The notes under the pieces were generated by a model, which saw only the letters and a list, made by a program, of their open reading frames with translations, was not told the origin of the DNA and searched no databases. Below are positions 34,654 to 43,810 of a stretch of 64,000 bases of DNA, in pieces (position 1 is the first letter of the stretch; the number at the start of each line of letters is the position of its first letter). Source of the DNA: Xanthomonas maliensis (GTDB taxonomy: Bacteria; Pseudomonadota; Gammaproteobacteria; Xanthomonadales; Xanthomonadaceae); contig NZ_NSET01000059.1 of NCBI RefSeq assembly GCF_009192945.1, positions 1 through 64,000 on the forward strand. Direction: 5' to 3'. The position numbers and the translations under genes are program-made.

Positions 34654-35154
34654 CGTGGAAGTGGTGCCAGCAGGTAACGAGCGACGACGCTGCTACAGCG
34701 GCATTAATACCGGATTAAATCCGCTGTTCCTAGTCCACTATCGCGGCCACGGATGAGTGCGCTGTAGGCGCATCGATCGCCTTAAACGCAAATTAATCGC
34801 GCCGGAAAACACTGCAGCCATCGCCACTCCCGCTGCCGCTCATGCACTGGCCCCATCGCTGTTCTTCGACTCACCAGCACATGCCGGCGGACACGACAGC
34901 ACGCGATCACGGGTATGGCCATGGCCACCTAGCGATCACGCTTGCCGATATCAGGGCACTGGCAGCGTCGGACGTCCCGGCTGCGATGACAGCCACGTCT
35001 CCGCGCTGGGATCAGAAAGCCATCAACAGCGTCATGTCGCGCTACCGCTTCGACGCGATGGCTGGTGACTGGCGGCGATCACGCACCAGGTTTGCCTAGC
35101 ACTGCAACACCACCCACGCGCTCCTGCGCCCCGACCTATCAAAGGCTCTGGCTC
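34654..35154. other. Intergenic region with one doubtful small frame
   Basis: The region upstream of the QseB-like gene (34690-34730) is AT-rich (ggcattaataccggattaaa) and probably carries its promoter. A plus-strand frame at 34842-35099 encodes 85 residues with a moderately protein-like second half (ITLADIRALAASDVPAAM, then KAINSVMSRYRFDAMAG), but its N-terminus is poor and it is not recognised. I do not call it as a gene. Confidence 0.35.
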
Positions 35155-36552
35155 ATGCATCCACTCCCGCTGCCTCCGCCACGACGCTCTCCACTGCTAC
35201 AGGCCTTGTTCAATCTGCGCCGCGAGGAGGTCGGAGCGGTCTTGATCTCGACCGTGTTCTTTTTCTGCGTGCTCACCGCATTGATGCTGTTGCGTCCGGC
35301 ACGCGACGCGCTGGGCATGGAGCGCGGTATCGAGAGCATCCGTTGGCTTTTCATCGGCACCGCAGTGGTGACGCTGGCAATGAACCCGCTGTTCGGCTGG
35401 TTGGTCAGCCGTCTGCGGCGATTGCAAGTCATCGCGACGACGTATGGCTTCTTTATCATGAGCCTGGTGGGCTTCTGGGCGCTGCTCACGCTCGCGCCCG
35501 GTGCGATTGGCCAGCGCAGCGGCCAGGTGTTCTACGTCTGGTTCAGCGTGTTCAATCTGTTCGTGACCACGGTGTTCTGGGCGCTGCTGACGGACCGTTT
35601 CAGCGTCGACCAGGGCAAGCGCTTCTTTGCGTTGATCTCGGTGGGCGGCACGCTCGGCGCGATCTTCGGTCCTTGGCTGACCTCGCAACTGGCCAAGCCG
35701 CTGGGGACGCCCAATTTGCTGCTGGTGGCCAGCGGATTCCTGCTGCTGGCGCTGGCCATGGCCTGGCTGCTGGTGCGCATCGCGCCGGACAAGCCGCACA
35801 CGGACACGCCAAGCCCGGCGACAGCACGCAGCAACGATGTCGAGCGCATCGGCGGCAGCGCCTGGCAAGGTGTGCGCGCGGTATTCCGCTCTCCGTACCT
35901 GGCAGGAATTGCCGGCTATGTGTTGCTGATGACGGTGCTGGCCACCTTCATCTACTTCACCCGCCTGCAGATGGTGGCTGGCGTGGCGGACGACATGGAC
36001 GCACGTGCACAGCTGATGGGCAATATCGATATGTGGACGCAGCTGGCGGTGCTGTTTCTGCAGCTCACCCTGACCGGAAAGATCATCACGCGTTTCGGCC
36101 TGGGTGTAGCGCTGGCGATCCTGCCGGCGATCACCGCGCTTGGCTTCATCGGGCTGGCTTTTTACGGATCGTTTGCGGTGCTGATCCTGCTGGAAGCCAC
36201 CAGCCGCGCCGTTCAACGCGGGATCACCCGGCCAGCGCGGGAAGCCTTGTTCACCGTGGTCAGCCGCGAGGACAAATACAAGGCCAAAGCCTTTATCGAC
36301 ACCTTTATCTATCGCACCGGCGATGTCGTTGGCGCGCAAGCCGAGGGCGCGCTCGGCCGGCTGGGTCTGGCGGTCGGCGGGCTGGTCAGCGTGGTGGTGC
36401 CGATGGCGTTGATCTGGGCTGCCTTGGGCATCTGGCTGGGGCGCATGCAGATCCGGCGCGTGGAGGCGCACTCCGGCGCGATAGAGGCATCTCTGACACC
36501 GCATCACACCACGCCAGGAAACCCCATCCATCACCACGGAGCCACCATATGA
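35155..36552 (+). CDS. Membrane transporter, NTP/NDP-exchange or MFS-like
   Basis: About 465 residues from ATG 35155. At least eleven membrane segments are visible (for example VGAVLISTVFFFCVLTALML and LVVASGFLLLALAMAWLL). The pattern RPARDALGMERG after the first helix and the GGTLGAIFGPWLTSQLA loop fit proteins annotated as ATP/ADP-translocase-like or MFS transporters of free-living bacteria. The substrate is unknown and may not be a nucleotide. Its stop overlaps the next ATG by 4 bases, making an operon with the lipoprotein. Confidence 0.75.
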   Translation: MHPLPLPPPRRSPLLQALFNLRREEVGAVLISTVFFFCVLTALMLLRPARDALGMERGIESIRWLFIGTAVVTLAMNPLFGWLVSRLRRLQVIATTYGFFIMSLVGFWALLTLAPGAIGQRSGQVFYVWFSVFNLFVTTVFWALLTDRFSVDQGKRFFALISVGGTLGAIFGPWLTSQLAKPLGTPNLLLVASGFLLLALAMAWLLVRIAPDKPHTDTPSPATARSNDVERIGGSAWQGVRAVFRSPYLAGIAGYVLLMTVLATFIYFTRLQMVAGVADDMDARAQLMGNIDMWTQLAVLFLQLTLTGKIITRFGLGVALAILPAITALGFIGLAFYGSFAVLILLEATSRAVQRGITRPAREALFTVVSREDKYKAKAFIDTFIYRTGDVVGAQAEGALGRLGLAVGGLVSVVVPMALIWAALGIWLGRMQIRRVEAHSGAIEASLTPHHTTPGNPIHHHGATI

Positions 36553-36971
36553 ATCACACAGCACGCATATCGACTCAGCCCGCTCTGCAGACACTCCCGA
36601 AAACGCCATCGCCCCACGTCTTGTCCATCTTTGTGATGGTTCCCATGCTGGCGACTGCCTGCGCGCAGATCCCCACCAGCACGGTGACCGCGTCGCAACT
36701 TGCGACGCTGTCCTGTGCAGAGCTGGACGAGCAAACCGCGGAATTGAACAAAACAAAAGCCATTGCAGAAGAGGCCAAGGGCGATTCCTGGCATGCGGTG
36801 GTGCCGGTGGTCGTTGCGGCCCGCTATCGCCATGCCGCCTCCGCCTACAACGAAGCGGAGAAGCGTCTGACGCTGGTGTCCGAGCATGCCTCCCGACTCG
36901 GTTGTGGGCCTCAGGCCTCTTCCTTACCGCAAGCCGCGTCGACGACCGCTGCCCCGACTCCTTCCCTGTAA
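36549..36971 (+). CDS. Small lipoprotein-like exported protein
   Basis: 140 residues. The segment VLSIFVMVPMLATACAQ, with a lipobox-like ATAC, is preceded by an unusually long 23-residue lead. The mature part is helical and charged (AELDEQTAELNKTKAIAEEA), with a tail rich in alanine, threonine and proline. Translationally coupled to the transporter before it, so perhaps an accessory of that transporter. Confidence 0.6.
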   Translation: MNHTARISTQPALQTLPKTPSPHVLSIFVMVPMLATACAQIPTSTVTASQLATLSCAELDEQTAELNKTKAIAEEAKGDSWHAVVPVVVAARYRHAASAYNEAEKRLTLVSEHASRLGCGPQASSLPQAASTTAAPTPSL

Positions 36972-37027
36972 TTCGTCAACTTGCGTCCGCTGTACGCATT
37001 GCTTCATCACCCAACCGAGGACTGGAA

Positions 37028-38086
37028 ATGATCGAACGACTGCCGAACAACACCGCCTCTCCCACAGGCACCAAGCGTCGCAATCGACTTGCACGCATCG
37101 GCGTGCTTCTGAGCTGTGCCATTGCGATCGGTCACGCGGCTGCGCAACCCCCACCCAAAGCGAATTGGAGCTTGAACGACATGCCTTCTCAGAACGGACG
37201 GATTTTCCTGATTACCGGCGGAACCAGCGGCATGGGCTACGAGGACGCCAAGGCGTTGGCCGCGGCAGGCGGCCGGGTGGTGATTGCCGCGCGCAACCCC
37301 GAGCGTGGCCAGCAAGCGATCGCACGGATCAAGCAGGAGATCCCCAGCGCGCAAGTGCAGTTCGAATCGGTCGATCTGTCCAATCTGGCCTCGGTGCGTG
37401 CGCTGGCAGAGCGTCTGGATAAGACCCTGCCGCGCCTGGATGGGTTGATCAACAATGCGGCCATCATGGCACCGCCCCAACGCGGCACCTCCGCGGACGG
37501 GTTCGAGATGCAGCTCGCCACGAACTACCTGGGACACTTCGTGCTCACCTCGGAGCTGGTGCCGCTGTTGCGCAAAAGCGCTGCACCTCGCGTCGTGACC
37601 CTGTCCAGCATTGCCATCCACCGCGGCAGCATCGACTTCGGCGACCTGCAGTCGGCGCAAGCCTACGAGCCGATGACCGCATATGCCCAATCCAAGTTGG
37701 CCTGCCTGATGTTCGCGCTCGAGCTGCAACGGCGCAGCGATGCCGCGAGCTGGGGCATCCAGAGCCTGGCGGCGCATCCTGGAGTCGCAGTGACCGAACT
37801 GGTGGCACGCGGACCCGGACTGGACAGCGACCAAGGGCGTCAATGGTCAGCGATGCGCGATCGTCTACAGACCGCGGCCCAGGGCGCCTTGCCCACGCTG
37901 TATGCCATCACCGCACCCGAGGCGCGCGGCGGGACGTATTACGGGCCGACCGGTCCAAACGAAATGGCAGGACCGCTGGGCGTGGCCGCCGTTCCCGCAG
38001 CGGCCCGCGATATGCAAGCGGCGGCCCGTCTGTGGGAGGTCACGGAAGAACTTACCGGCACGCGCTTTGCCACGCGCAGGCTGTGA
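37028..38086 (+). CDS. Short-chain dehydrogenase/reductase with an exported-looking N-terminus
   Basis: 352 residues. From about residue 57 a complete SDR fold: ITGGTSGMGYEDA (cofactor glycines), LINNAAIMA, the serine in LSSIAIHRGS, and the catalytic Y-x-x-x-K in AYAQSKLACL. The first 40 residues, RRNRLARIGVLLSCAIAIGHAAAQ, look like a signal peptide with an arginine-rich lead, odd for an NAD(P)H enzyme. If the start is really the ATG at 37181 the enzyme is a normal cytosolic SDR of the retinol-dehydrogenase-like group. Confidence 0.85.
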   Translation: MIERLPNNTASPTGTKRRNRLARIGVLLSCAIAIGHAAAQPPPKANWSLNDMPSQNGRIFLITGGTSGMGYEDAKALAAAGGRVVIAARNPERGQQAIARIKQEIPSAQVQFESVDLSNLASVRALAERLDKTLPRLDGLINNAAIMAPPQRGTSADGFEMQLATNYLGHFVLTSELVPLLRKSAAPRVVTLSSIAIHRGSIDFGDLQSAQAYEPMTAYAQSKLACLMFALELQRRSDAASWGIQSLAAHPGVAVTELVARGPGLDSDQGRQWSAMRDRLQTAAQGALPTLYAITAPEARGGTYYGPTGPNEMAGPLGVAAVPAAARDMQAAARLWEVTEELTGTRFATRRL

Positions 38087-38286
38087 GTAAGTTCACCGTC
38101 CGGTGATGCGCGATGGCCTCGCTGTCGCGCTCTTGCATGTCGGCGTGGTGCGGGGGCAGTCGCTCAAAGCAGCAGCGACAGCACGCCATCTTGCCGCTGC
38201 CGTCATCCACCCTCGAGCGGTACCCTCGCCAAGCACCGCTTGCGCGAGGACCGAGCTGCGACGCACTCCATCTCCAAACTGCGGAC

Positions 38287-38655
38287 ATGCCGACCATGCA
38301 TGACGACCTTGTGTATCTCGCCTATGGCTGGCTGGCACTGACCGGAGCACTGCATTTCGCAACTGATGTGATTGCCCACGCTCTGCGCGAAACCTCTCAG
38401 CGCGGTTCGGAGACAGCGCTTTACTACGGCATCAACACCGCTGCTGCATTGGGCCAGGTTGGGTTCGGAGTGCTCGGGCTCTCCCTCGCATGGCGGGCCA
38501 TGCACTTGCTCACCCAACTCCCCGCGATGTTGCTGGCGATCGCCGCGGCCCTGGGCTGGCTGGCCAGCCCAAGGCTGTTCGCTCATTACGGCGAATCCAG
38601 ACTCCATGCCGGAATCTTTTGTGCCCTGATGCTTGCTGCCCTCATGACACGCTAG
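38287..38655 (+). CDS. Small integral membrane protein
   Basis: 122 residues with about four membrane segments (LVYLAYGWLALTGALHFATD, LGQVGFGVLGLSLAW, AMLLAIAAALGWLAS, AGIFCALMLAALM). The chosen ATG gives the membrane protein without the arginine-rich leader of a longer frame. Nothing recognised beyond the topology. It follows the SDR gene in the same direction with a 200-base gap. Confidence 0.55.
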   Translation: MPTMHDDLVYLAYGWLALTGALHFATDVIAHALRETSQRGSETALYYGINTAAALGQVGFGVLGLSLAWRAMHLLTQLPAMLLAIAAALGWLASPRLFAHYGESRLHAGIFCALMLAALMTR

Positions 38656-38774
38656 GAAACCAGGCTTCGGTTCGACAGACCCGCCTTTGAGGCCTGGAGC
38701 ATCAGGACCTCTGACGCCTATCGCGAGCAGCACCTCACAGGCAGACCTACGAGCGCAGCAGTGCGCCACTGATT

Positions 38775-39008
38775 TCAGGCGGTTCGAAGGTTGCCGCCGT
38801 CGATGACGAACTCGCCGCCATGGATGGCGGCAGCACGCTCCGAGACCAGCTGGGCAATCAGGTCGGACACTTCATCGGGTTCGGCAGCACGCCCGATCGG
38901 GATGCCTTCCAGTGCGTCGATGATGACCTGCCGAGCCTCCTCGATCATGCCGTCGTTGGCGACCCGCAGGCGCTGCTGGATGCGCACTACACACGGCCAG
39001 CCGGGCAC
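38775..39008 (-). pseudogene. C-terminal fragment of an SDR oxidoreductase
   Basis: 77 codons. From about residue 36 it reads GIPIGRAAEPDEVSDLIAQL and ends GEFVIDGGN, the standard C-terminal signature of classical SDRs. The Rossmann part and the catalytic tyrosine are missing, so it is a deletion remnant. It is unrelated in position and strand to the intact SDR gene nearby. Confidence 0.7.
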
Positions 39009-39145
39009 GAGTCCTGCTTCCCTTCACGTCTTGTTTGCGTGGGCGCAACTGTCATCGATTACTCAGATACGTGCGGCACCCAATACACCCAGTGCTCAAG
39101 CCCTTGGCAGGTTCCTCGACGCTGTCCTGTCCTTGTGTCTTGGGT

Positions 39146-42100
39146 CTAGCGATCTCCGCGGATCAGGCGGCATAGCCAATCCTTCCCACGGTAACGTGTC
39201 TGCCTGTAGCAGGCCCGCGCCGGTACCCGCAGCTCGACCTCGGTGCCGGTCGCGCTGGCATTGCGGAGCGTGAGCGTTGCGCCGATCTGCGTCGCGCGCT
39301 CGCGCATACCGGACAGGCCCCAGTGACCGGGACGCGCGCCCATTGCCAACAAGGCGGGATCGATGCCGCCGCCGTCGTCGCGAACGCAGAGCCGCAGCGC
39401 CTTGGCGCTGTATTCGAGCTCGACGGTAACCTTGCTCGCGCGTGCGTGATTGAACGCATTGACCAGCGCCTCGCGTGCGATGCTGAAGATCTCGTCGCGC
39501 GCCAGCGGTTCCAGCGGTCTCGGGGTCCCTTCCACCTGCATCTGGAAGTCGGGTGCAATGCCATGCATCAGCTCCGCGCCCGTACTGGCCAGTGCCTGCG
39601 GGAGGTCATCGATCGGTGAGGCGGCCGCACGCAAGCCTTGCACACGATCGCGTCCTTCGCTCAACACCTCGTCGGCACGATCGAGCGCATCTTCCATGGA
39701 GAGACGTACTGGCTCCTGGGCAGGTAGCTTCTCGATCGCCGACTGGAAGCGCAGGATCAAACCCTGGATGCCCTGCAGCAGGGTATCGTGCAGTTCGCGC
39801 GCGATGCGTTCGCGCTCGAGATGGCGCTCGGCCAGGCGCGCTTGCAGGCGCGCTTCCATCACGCGCAGGCGGCGCAGGTAGATGAGCCACAGCACTCCGG
39901 CCCCGACCAGCACACACAACGCCAGGAACCAGGTCGTCAGATAGAACGGCGGTGGAATCTGGATCGCCAACGATGCGCCCTGCTGGTTCCACACGCCATC
40001 CTCGTTGGCGGCAAGGACACGAAATCGGTACTGCCCCGGCCGGAGATTGGTATAGACCGCCTCGCGGCGGGTACCGGCGTCCTGCCAGCCGTGATCGACG
40101 CCTTCGAGCCGATAGCGGAACTTCACCCGCTCCGGGATCGACAGGCTCAGCGCGGTATAGGCGATGCGCAACTGCTGCGCCCCGACCGACAATTGCAATA
40201 GCGGGCCCGGCGATAATGCACGTCCATCCACGTCGACCGCGCGTATTTGCACCGGTGGTGGTAGCGGATTGTGGTGCAAGCGCTTGGGATCGATCCAGGC
40301 CAGACCGTTGTCGGTGGCGAACCACACCCGCCCGTCGCTGGCTTCGGCCACGGTGAAGTTGGTCGGCACCATCTGTGGGGCGCCAGGCAAGCCATCGAGA
40401 TAGTCGAACCTCCGGTAACGCACCGGATGTCTCGGATTGGCGAGCACCTGCGAGACCTCTGCAGCCGTTACCCGAATCGCCCCTTGCACATCGTTGAGCC
40501 ACAGATCGCCAGAGGCAGTTTCGACCAGGCCGGAAATGCTGCCCAACGTGTCATTCCCTGCGGCAACGATCTTGGAAAAGCGCCCGTTGTGGTACAGCGC
40601 CAGTCCGAGTTCACCGGCAACCCAAAGGTGCGGTCCGCGGCCACCGATCGCCATCACCCGACCCACCTGAGGCCCCTCTTCACTCGTATAGGTCTGGGTT
40701 TTTCCAACTTCGATGCGGTGCAAGCGATCGGGCAGCGTGCCCAGCCAGACGCGCCCCTGGGGATCTTCGAATACCGCAGTTGTGGCGCCTGCAGGATAGC
40801 CGCCCGGTGCGGTGTCTTCCCATTTGCCGTCGCGGAAGTGCTTGAACCCATGACCTCCGATGTTGGCCCACAGTCCTCCATTGCCGTCGCCGTGGAGCGT
40901 GTGCAATAGCCAATCGCCTCCACGCACACCAGCAGGCAAGGGCATCAGTACGAAACTGCCTTGGTAATAGCGCCAGAGACCAACATACCCTGGCCACCAA
41001 ATGGCACCGACGGGATCACGATAGGCACTGTCGATATTGACGACCTGCGCATGCGGAATCACTGCGTTGCTGCGGATCTGCAGCAGAGGTCTGGCCGAGA
41101 AACTGGCAGCCCAGATGTCACCGCCCTCGCCCGCCATCAGGGTGAACCCGCTGTGTGCGGCGGGCACACTCACTGGCACGACATCGCCATGTCGGAACCG
41201 ATCGATCCCCTTATCGCTGCCAAACCAAAGATTGCCTTCGCGATCCTCCAGCACGGCGATTAGAAAGTCCGAACTGAGTCCATTTGCTTGCGTAAACGCC
41301 TCGACCCTGGACGCCGGGCTGGGGTGTTCAGGGTGGGGAATTCTGCGTAGGCCGTCACCCACGGTGGCGATCCACAGCCCGCCATCGCGGTCGAACGTGA
41401 TGGCTTGCGAACCCACCCAGATTTCTTCGTCCTTGCCGACACGGCCGCTGCTTGCCAACGCGAGCGGCCGAACCGCACGCGCTGTCTCGGCGATCCAGTG
41501 GCGTCCCGCTGCGTCTTGAGCGATTTGAGCGGCATCATTCAATCGCTGGCCCGTATCGCGGAAGACCTGCTCGCCGCGCGGCAGGAACAGCAGCTTCTCG
41601 ATGCCGGCGGCCCACAGCGTGCCCGTCCGATCGACGCCCAACACCCGCGCGCGCTCACCTTCCGGAAAGCCCTGCAGCACGCCGACCGTCTTCCAGCGGT
41701 TGCCCTCGCGGACAGCCAAGCCACGCGCGGTGCCGGCCCAGATAGCCCCGTCGTGATCTTGTGCGAATCCGGACACGATATCGGGTGGGAGCTCATCTTT
41801 GCCCGAATACACCTGCAAGTTCTTGTCTCGGAGACGGGCCACTGCGCCATTGCGAAAGCCGATCCATAGATCGCCCTCTCGGGTCGCCAGCAGCGCGGTG
41901 ACATTGGGCGACGGCAGCTGCGTGCCGCCAATGCTGTCGTAGCGTTCGAAGGTCACGCCATCGAAGCGGAACAAGCCGGTTGCTCCACCGATCCACAGGT
42001 AGCCATCACGGGTCTGGGCAAGCGCACGTACCTGACTCGGCGCGCCATCACGCGCGGTCCAGGCGGTATGATGCAACTGAGACAAGCGGCGCTCTCGATC

Positions 42101-42220
42101 GAGCGCCAGTACGTCGGTTGCAAACAGCAATAACGCGCAGGCAATGCCGCTTTGCAGCGCCAGGCGCATCCATCGCGACATCGTGCAGCGCTCGCCAGGT
42201 CCGAGTTTCTGCATCAGCAC
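39146..42220 (-). CDS. Propeller-type sensor histidine kinase 1
   Basis: 1024 residues (an ATG at 42181 may be the true start and would put the signal segment LALQSGIACALLLFATDVLA first). Layout: exported two-component regulator propeller repeats (for example ALAQTRDGYLWIGGATGLFR and DREGNLWFGSDKGIDRF) to about residue 640, a Y_Y_Y domain (FRYRLEGVDHGWQDAG), one membrane helix (LTTWFLALCVLVGAGVLWLI), then HisKA_3 with ERERIARELHDTLLQG (about 810) and a HATPase domain. This is a periplasmic sensor that signals through a NarL-type regulator. No regulator gene adjoins it downstream; the nearest is at 43166. Confidence 0.9.
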   Translation of the reverse strand: MLMQKLGPGERCTMSRWMRLALQSGIACALLLFATDVLALDRERRLSQLHHTAWTARDGAPSQVRALAQTRDGYLWIGGATGLFRFDGVTFERYDSIGGTQLPSPNVTALLATREGDLWIGFRNGAVARLRDKNLQVYSGKDELPPDIVSGFAQDHDGAIWAGTARGLAVREGNRWKTVGVLQGFPEGERARVLGVDRTGTLWAAGIEKLLFLPRGEQVFRDTGQRLNDAAQIAQDAAGRHWIAETARAVRPLALASSGRVGKDEEIWVGSQAITFDRDGGLWIATVGDGLRRIPHPEHPSPASRVEAFTQANGLSSDFLIAVLEDREGNLWFGSDKGIDRFRHGDVVPVSVPAAHSGFTLMAGEGGDIWAASFSARPLLQIRSNAVIPHAQVVNIDSAYRDPVGAIWWPGYVGLWRYYQGSFVLMPLPAGVRGGDWLLHTLHGDGNGGLWANIGGHGFKHFRDGKWEDTAPGGYPAGATTAVFEDPQGRVWLGTLPDRLHRIEVGKTQTYTSEEGPQVGRVMAIGGRGPHLWVAGELGLALYHNGRFSKIVAAGNDTLGSISGLVETASGDLWLNDVQGAIRVTAAEVSQVLANPRHPVRYRRFDYLDGLPGAPQMVPTNFTVAEASDGRVWFATDNGLAWIDPKRLHHNPLPPPVQIRAVDVDGRALSPGPLLQLSVGAQQLRIAYTALSLSIPERVKFRYRLEGVDHGWQDAGTRREAVYTNLRPGQYRFRVLAANEDGVWNQQGASLAIQIPPPFYLTTWFLALCVLVGAGVLWLIYLRRLRVMEARLQARLAERHLERERIARELHDTLLQGIQGLILRFQSAIEKLPAQEPVRLSMEDALDRADEVLSEGRDRVQGLRAAASPIDDLPQALASTGAELMHGIAPDFQMQVEGTPRPLEPLARDEIFSIAREALVNAFNHARASKVTVELEYSAKALRLCVRDDGGGIDPALLAMGARPGHWGLSGMRERATQIGATLTLRNASATGTEVELRVPARACYRQTRYRGKDWLCRLIRGDR

Positions 42221-42561
42221 GGCGTCCTGTCATCCTGCTGACGGGAAAATCGACCATTCAGCGCCTGCCTGGCCTGCGGGTCATTGATCGCTGATGGTAG
42301 CAAGCGCGGTCGTCCCAGGAATCCCGGGAAAAGTATATCTCGGCGTGGCGAGACCACACTGATACCCAACGTGAGGCAGTGGGCCTGCAATACGCCGCAT
42401 CGCGGGCAGGAAGGAGATGGACTGCCAGTTACAAATGAAAGCACCGATTTTCATCGATATTTCTTCGCGGCGGCGTCACCGAATAAACGCGGACCCGTAG
42501 ATCGGGCCAGGCCGACGATCAACGAAAGTCGCCTATCCTTGCGCGCAGTGACGTGCGCTTA
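42221..42561. other. Intergenic region, no gene
   Basis: Promoter region of kinase 1 on the minus strand at the left side, and the end of the membrane-protein gene on the right. No supported frame or clear repeat was seen. Confidence 0.3.
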
Positions 42562-42984
42562 TCAAGACGCCTCTGGCCAGTGGTCTTCCCTTGCAGGCGA
42601 CGCCGTCGAATGGCTTGCGACTCGGCACCGCCAGCGACCGGCGAGCACGAGCAGCGCTCCCACCAGTCCACCCGCGTAGGTTGCCACGATCGGCAGATGG
42701 GTCGGCTGGTACGCGCCGCGACCCCGATAGCTTTCTGGATAGAACGCCGGCTCCAGCAACAGCCACGCCAAGCCCGAGCCGACAACCAGCACGCCCAGCG
42801 CTGCCCCGAGCTTATGCGCAGGTGCAGCCATATGGGCGAGAACGACCACGGTCAGGGCCGCGCAGAACCCGGCGCCGGGTATCGGCCACCGGCCGGCGAT
42901 GGCAGTGACGAGGCCACCCAACACGCCGGCCAGCAGAAATCCACCGAGGACAATCAGTACGGCAGTTATCCAACGCTGAATCAT
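42562..42984 (-). CDS. Small integral membrane protein
   Basis: 140 residues from ATG 42984; a longer frame to 43209 adds an implausible arginine-rich lead. Four membrane segments: AVLIVLGGFLLAGVLGGLVT, CAALTVVVLAHMAAPAH, LGVLVVGSGLAWLLL and VATYAGGLVGALLVLAG. It sits between the two kinase loci and has no recognised family. Confidence 0.6.
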   Translation of the reverse strand: MIQRWITAVLIVLGGFLLAGVLGGLVTAIAGRWPIPGAGFCAALTVVVLAHMAAPAHKLGAALGVLVVGSGLAWLLLEPAFYPESYRGRGAYQPTHLPIVATYAGGLVGALLVLAGRWRCRVASHSTASPAREDHWPEAS

Positions 42985-43165
42985 GTTTACGCTCCGACGT
43001 GCATGAGTGTCCGCAGTTGGCAGGCCATGGCACTGTCTACTGAGGACTCGGCAGGACAGCACGACTTCCCGGCCATCGATCGATTGGCGAGGACGATCGG
43101 TGCGCGCTTTCGCGCACACCTTGCGTCGCGAGTGCAGTCCAGACGCGACGGCATGCCGGCGCATC

Positions 43166-43810
43166 TCACACGTCGAGAATCCCGCGTTTAAGTGCCAGCA
43201 GCACTGCATGGGTTCGATCCTTTGCGCCCAGCTTGGCGAGGATGCGCTTCATGTGGGCCTTGACGGTTCCCTCGGTGACGTTGAGCCTCTCGGCGATTTC
43301 GCGGTTGGCGTTGCCGCGTGCCAGCTCGCGCAATACCTCCATCTCGCGCGGAGACAGGTCGTCCTCGCCCGCATGCTGGGCCAGTTCCATCGCGATTTCC
43401 GCCGGCACCACCCGGCGGCCGGCATGCACAGAGCGGATGGTCTCGCGTAGTTCCTTGCGCATCATGCCCTTGAGCAGGAAGCCGCGTGCCCCGCTCTTGA
43501 GCGCGCTCATCGCTTGCGCATCGCCACGATACGTGGTCAGCACCACGATACGCGCCTCCGGCCACTCGGCAAGGATGCCGCGCAAGGCCTCCAGCCCCCC
43601 CATCGCCGGCATCTGCAGGTCCATCAAGGTGACGTCCGGGCGATGCACGCGGTACTGCTCCAGCGCCTCACGGCCATTCATGGCCTCGGCCACCAGTTCG
43701 ATATCCGGTTGTTCGCTCAGCGCTGCCTTGATGCCGTCGAGCAGTAACGGATGGTCGTCGACGGCCATGACGGTGATGCGCGCAGGCGGGGTGTCTTCAA
43801 CCCGGTTCAC
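43166..43810 (-). CDS. NarL/LuxR-family response regulator
   Basis: 214 residues. Receiver with VMAVDDHPLLLDGIKAAL, phospho-aspartate in VTLMDLQMPAMGG (about 62) and LTTYRGDAQA, then LuxR HTH LSPREMEVLRELARGNANRE and VKAHMKRILAKLGAKDR. It overlaps kinase 2 by 4 bases and is surely its partner. Because kinase 1 has the same HisKA_3 type and no regulator of its own, it may serve both. Confidence 0.9.
   Translation of the reverse strand: MNRVEDTPPARITVMAVDDHPLLLDGIKAALSEQPDIELVAEAMNGREALEQYRVHRPDVTLMDLQMPAMGGLEALRGILAEWPEARIVVLTTYRGDAQAMSALKSGARGFLLKGMMRKELRETIRSVHAGRRVVPAEIAMELAQHAGEDDLSPREMEVLRELARGNANREIAERLNVTEGTVKAHMKRILAKLGAKDRTHAVLLALKRGILDV

Noticed and set aside
35197-36756. 519-codon minus-strand frame over the transporter gene
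   Set aside because: The plus strand encodes a regular multi-helix membrane protein; the minus frame is glutamine-, histidine- and arginine-rich shadow sequence.
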